Part shown: positions 61,954-64,000 of the stretch, piece after piece | Numbering within the stretch: the first letter of the stretch is position 1 | How the letters are laid out: the number at the start of each line of letters is the position of its first letter | From: Spirodela intermedia | Taxonomy: Eukaryota; Streptophyta; Magnoliopsida; Alismatales; Araceae | NCBI GenBank assembly: GCA_902729315.2 | Contig: LR746271.1 | Span: 129,001 to 193,000 of the forward strand | Reading direction: 5' to 3' | Length of the DNA stretch: 64,000 nucleotides | Position numbers and translations under genes: made by a program | Notes under the pieces: model-generated | The model's input: only the letters and a program-made list of their open reading frames with translations | Told to the model about the DNA's origin: nothing | Databases searched by the model: none

Positions 61954-62005
<52 letters not shown>

Positions 62006-63869
62006 ATCCCATAAACCCCATATATATACACACACCCAAACACAGACAGGTATATGTATAAATATGTATTTTTTTCATCAATTTCCTTCTCAACTTAGAA
62101 ATATGAGGACTAAGCACCAACTTCTATATCATGTTACGGTGGTGCCTTGTATCTTGTTTCATTTGCAGATGGGTCAGGTTTTTCGGTGGCCTTGGTTACT
62201 GTTGTGAGAGTAATTTAGCCTCTGTTGTTCTGCATTAGTGGACGAGTGGGTTGATATCTTTTGGCTTGTATTAAACACTCCTTGTTGTTTCATACGCATC
62301 TAGCTTATGATGTGTTTTCATTGGCGCTGAAGATTGTCACGATATTCAAGGAGGGTAAGCTGGGAACTGTATTGTAATCATATGGTTTACTCCCTTTGTA
62401 ATTGTTGGTTTGTGATCAATGACTTGATCGTGGCTCAAAATCCATTAGTCTGACGACTAGTTGGTTTCATGAACTTCTAGTATACGTTCATCTTTGAGAG
62501 TATATATTAGAATAGAGGTCTTGTCAAACTCCTGGTTTTTACGGTTGGAAGTGATCAATCATGAATTATCGGATGATCAACATTAACAGTTACTGTTGGA
62601 AAGGTTAGCAAGGTGGAAAGTAGGGTCCTCAATATAATTATTAGTGTCAATGTTCAACGATTTCCTTGGCCATGCTCAGTAAAATGGTGTGATCAACGAT
62701 GTTGGCAACAGTTCTTCGGTTTGGACAGTGAAATAAATCAGTAATGGTGAAAATAACTCTCTTCCAGCAAGGCATGGGATTTTGTCCTACACATAGATCG
62801 CTGCTCAAGGTAAGGAGTCCCATTATCGTACTCGGAATAACGCCTCTACTACAGCTACCGATTAGAGCCAGTATAACGCCTTGTCAGGTGTAAAATAGGG
62901 CACAAAAAATTTGGTGGGAAAAGTCTTTCAGGTTTTCTTGATATGATTATAACTCAATGTCGCAACGGCAAACACAAACAGAAATATATACTGTGACATT
63001 CTTAGAGCTCCACACCATGATCTTTAGCTATCATTCTGCAAGAGAGATAAGTTATAGAAAGTGCAGCAAATAATGTGTACTAGGTTTCTGTTTTGTACTT
63101 ATGACCCTCAGTGAAGATCCAAGACACCAGGGCGTGATTTGGGCTAGGATACATGTAATTCTGGGCTTCTCATTCCAGCAGTCAAGATGCTACAAGCTTC
63201 CTGAAGGCTTCATCCATGAGAGACGGTCTGCTCCACTAACTGATGTCACCTGTTTGTTGGCCATTCTATATCTTGACTTGATTGGTACCCCAGCCAAGCT
63301 GGGGGTCCTCTTTTAGGTCTTATCTGCATGGCTCTTCCTGAAGCCCTAGAAACCTCCGAGAAATAGTCTTCGGGTATGATAATGATTTTGGTTGAATTAT
63401 TGGACAAGACGGTTTTTCTGCCTCCGGGGCTGGTAATGATTTTGCTTGTGGATGAGCATGCGCCATTTTTTGCTTTGTGTTGTTGTCTTCATGTGTATAT
63501 ATGATCAAATCAAATGCGACTTTCTCTCCTTTCATATGGCAATCAACCTATTTTTATTCAGACACTATGGGCAGCGATCAAGGGTTCGCAAGCTTCAATA
63601 CATTGCTGAACTTGAAAGAACCGTCAGTGTCTTCCAAGTGAGTGTGTTTCTGTGATAATTATTTCCGGCATCTTTTTAATGGTATATAATTTTTATTTTT
63701 ATTTTTATTTTTATAATGGGTCAATTCTCATCTGTTGAACAGACTTTAGAAGCAGATCTGGCAGCCAAGGTCGCATCTCTTTTTCAGCGACGAGCAGTTC
63801 TCTATGAAGAAAATAGTACGCTGAAGCAGCGGATTGCAAGCCTCCGAAAAGAGAAAATGATCAAGGATG
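60377..63869 (+). CDS. bZIP protein, At4g06598-like (3' part outside the window)
   Basis: Three exons are visible: 60377-60951, 63562-63637 and 63743-63869; the last ends at GATG|GTCAGT, so at least one more exon lies beyond the window. The first exon has the [10 protein letters not shown] and [12 protein letters not shown] blocks of the plant group around At4g06598. Basic region and zipper are [20 protein letters not shown], then Leu every seven residues from Leu209. The protein is a likely nuclear dimer. The conserved Asn of the bZIP basic region is replaced: aligned on QRSR, the Asn position is Arg191. A small exon within the 2.6-kb intron could restore it, but phase and frame already join without one. 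The leader probably contains an intron from about 59689 to 60341. The open frame upstream of 60377 starts only at a TTG. Confidence 0.85.
61959..62003. repeat. (CT)n microsatellite in the bZIP intron
   Basis: About 22 CT units in the large intron (60952-63561) of the right-end bZIP gene. Confidence 0.9.
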
Positions 63870-64000
63870 GTCAGTATCTTCCTCTTTTTTCTTTTTTTTT
63901 TTTTTTTTTTTGGGTTGTTCAAAGCTTTCTTCCTTTCTGTTGAAATCCAATGTTCGAGGCCTTTTTCTCTCTCTTTTGACCTGAAACTTGAGAAACATTG

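Noticed and set aside
1-64000. CRISPR arrays, bacterial operons, phage or biosynthetic clusters
   Set aside because: No regular direct-repeat/spacer arrays, no polycistronic layout; the genes are spliced plant nuclear genes from unrelated pathways.

Overview
This is nuclear DNA from a flowering plant. Nearly all genes are split by short GT-AG introns, the protein families are plant-specific (LITTLE ZIPPER, root-cap protein, TFL1-type PEBP, CYP94C, A20/AN1 SAP), and the sequence alternates between GC-rich genes and AT-rich gene-poor blocks. The high GC of the coding exons together with many long (GA)n/(CT)n tracts suggests a monocot, but I cannot name the species.

Layout. 1-3.7 kb is AT-rich repeat-derived DNA with a decayed Ty1/copia polymerase at the left end. 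3.9-5.1 kb (-) is a RAB6-interacting golgin/DUF662 gene. 5.1-10.4 kb is mostly gene-free and AT-rich, with a long CT microsatellite. 10.6-14.9 kb (+) is a bZIP factor gene with two ABRE-type sites upstream. 15.8-17.1 kb (+) is a root-cap family protein. 17.1-22.0 kb has no gene I can support. 22.1-23.7 kb (-) is a single-exon CYP94C1-like P450. 26.2-29.6 kb (-) is the CAAX protease RCE1/FACE2 in eight exons. 31.3-32.2 kb (-) is a TFL1/CEN-type PEBP gene. 33.3-34.7 kb (+) is an alpha/beta hydrolase. 35.0-41.0 kb (-) is a plastid ACT-repeat protein (ACR12-like) in nine exons. 41.8-42.7 kb (+) is a dual-specificity-phosphatase-like protein. 43.6-43.8 kb (-) is a LITTLE ZIPPER microprotein. 47.0-47.5 kb (-) is an A20/AN1 stress-associated protein. 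48.4-54.1 kb (+) is TAF12, divergent from the SAP gene. 54.9-56.1 kb (+) is a glutaredoxin-domain protein with a cysteine-rich tail. 56.1-59.2 kb is AT-rich and gene-free. 60.4 kb to the right edge (+) is the 5' part of an At4g06598-like bZIP gene that runs out of the window.

The genes do not form a single pathway; this is an ordinary plant gene neighbourhood. Several touch hormone or developmental control: CYP94C1 (jasmonoyl-isoleucine breakdown), TFL1/CEN (meristem fate), ZPR (HD-ZIP III inhibition), RCE1 (maturation of prenylated proteins), the SAP protein (stress) and TAF12 (general transcription).

I found no clearly new biological system. The observations most worth checking are: two bZIP genes whose basic regions each lack a normally invariant DNA-contact residue, a 75-nt stop-free in-frame intron in the ACT gene, an intron that splits the catalytic loop of the phosphatase gene, and the copia relic with a destroyed YVDD box. 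All exon joins were made by eye from splice signals, frame and family memory, with no transcript evidence.
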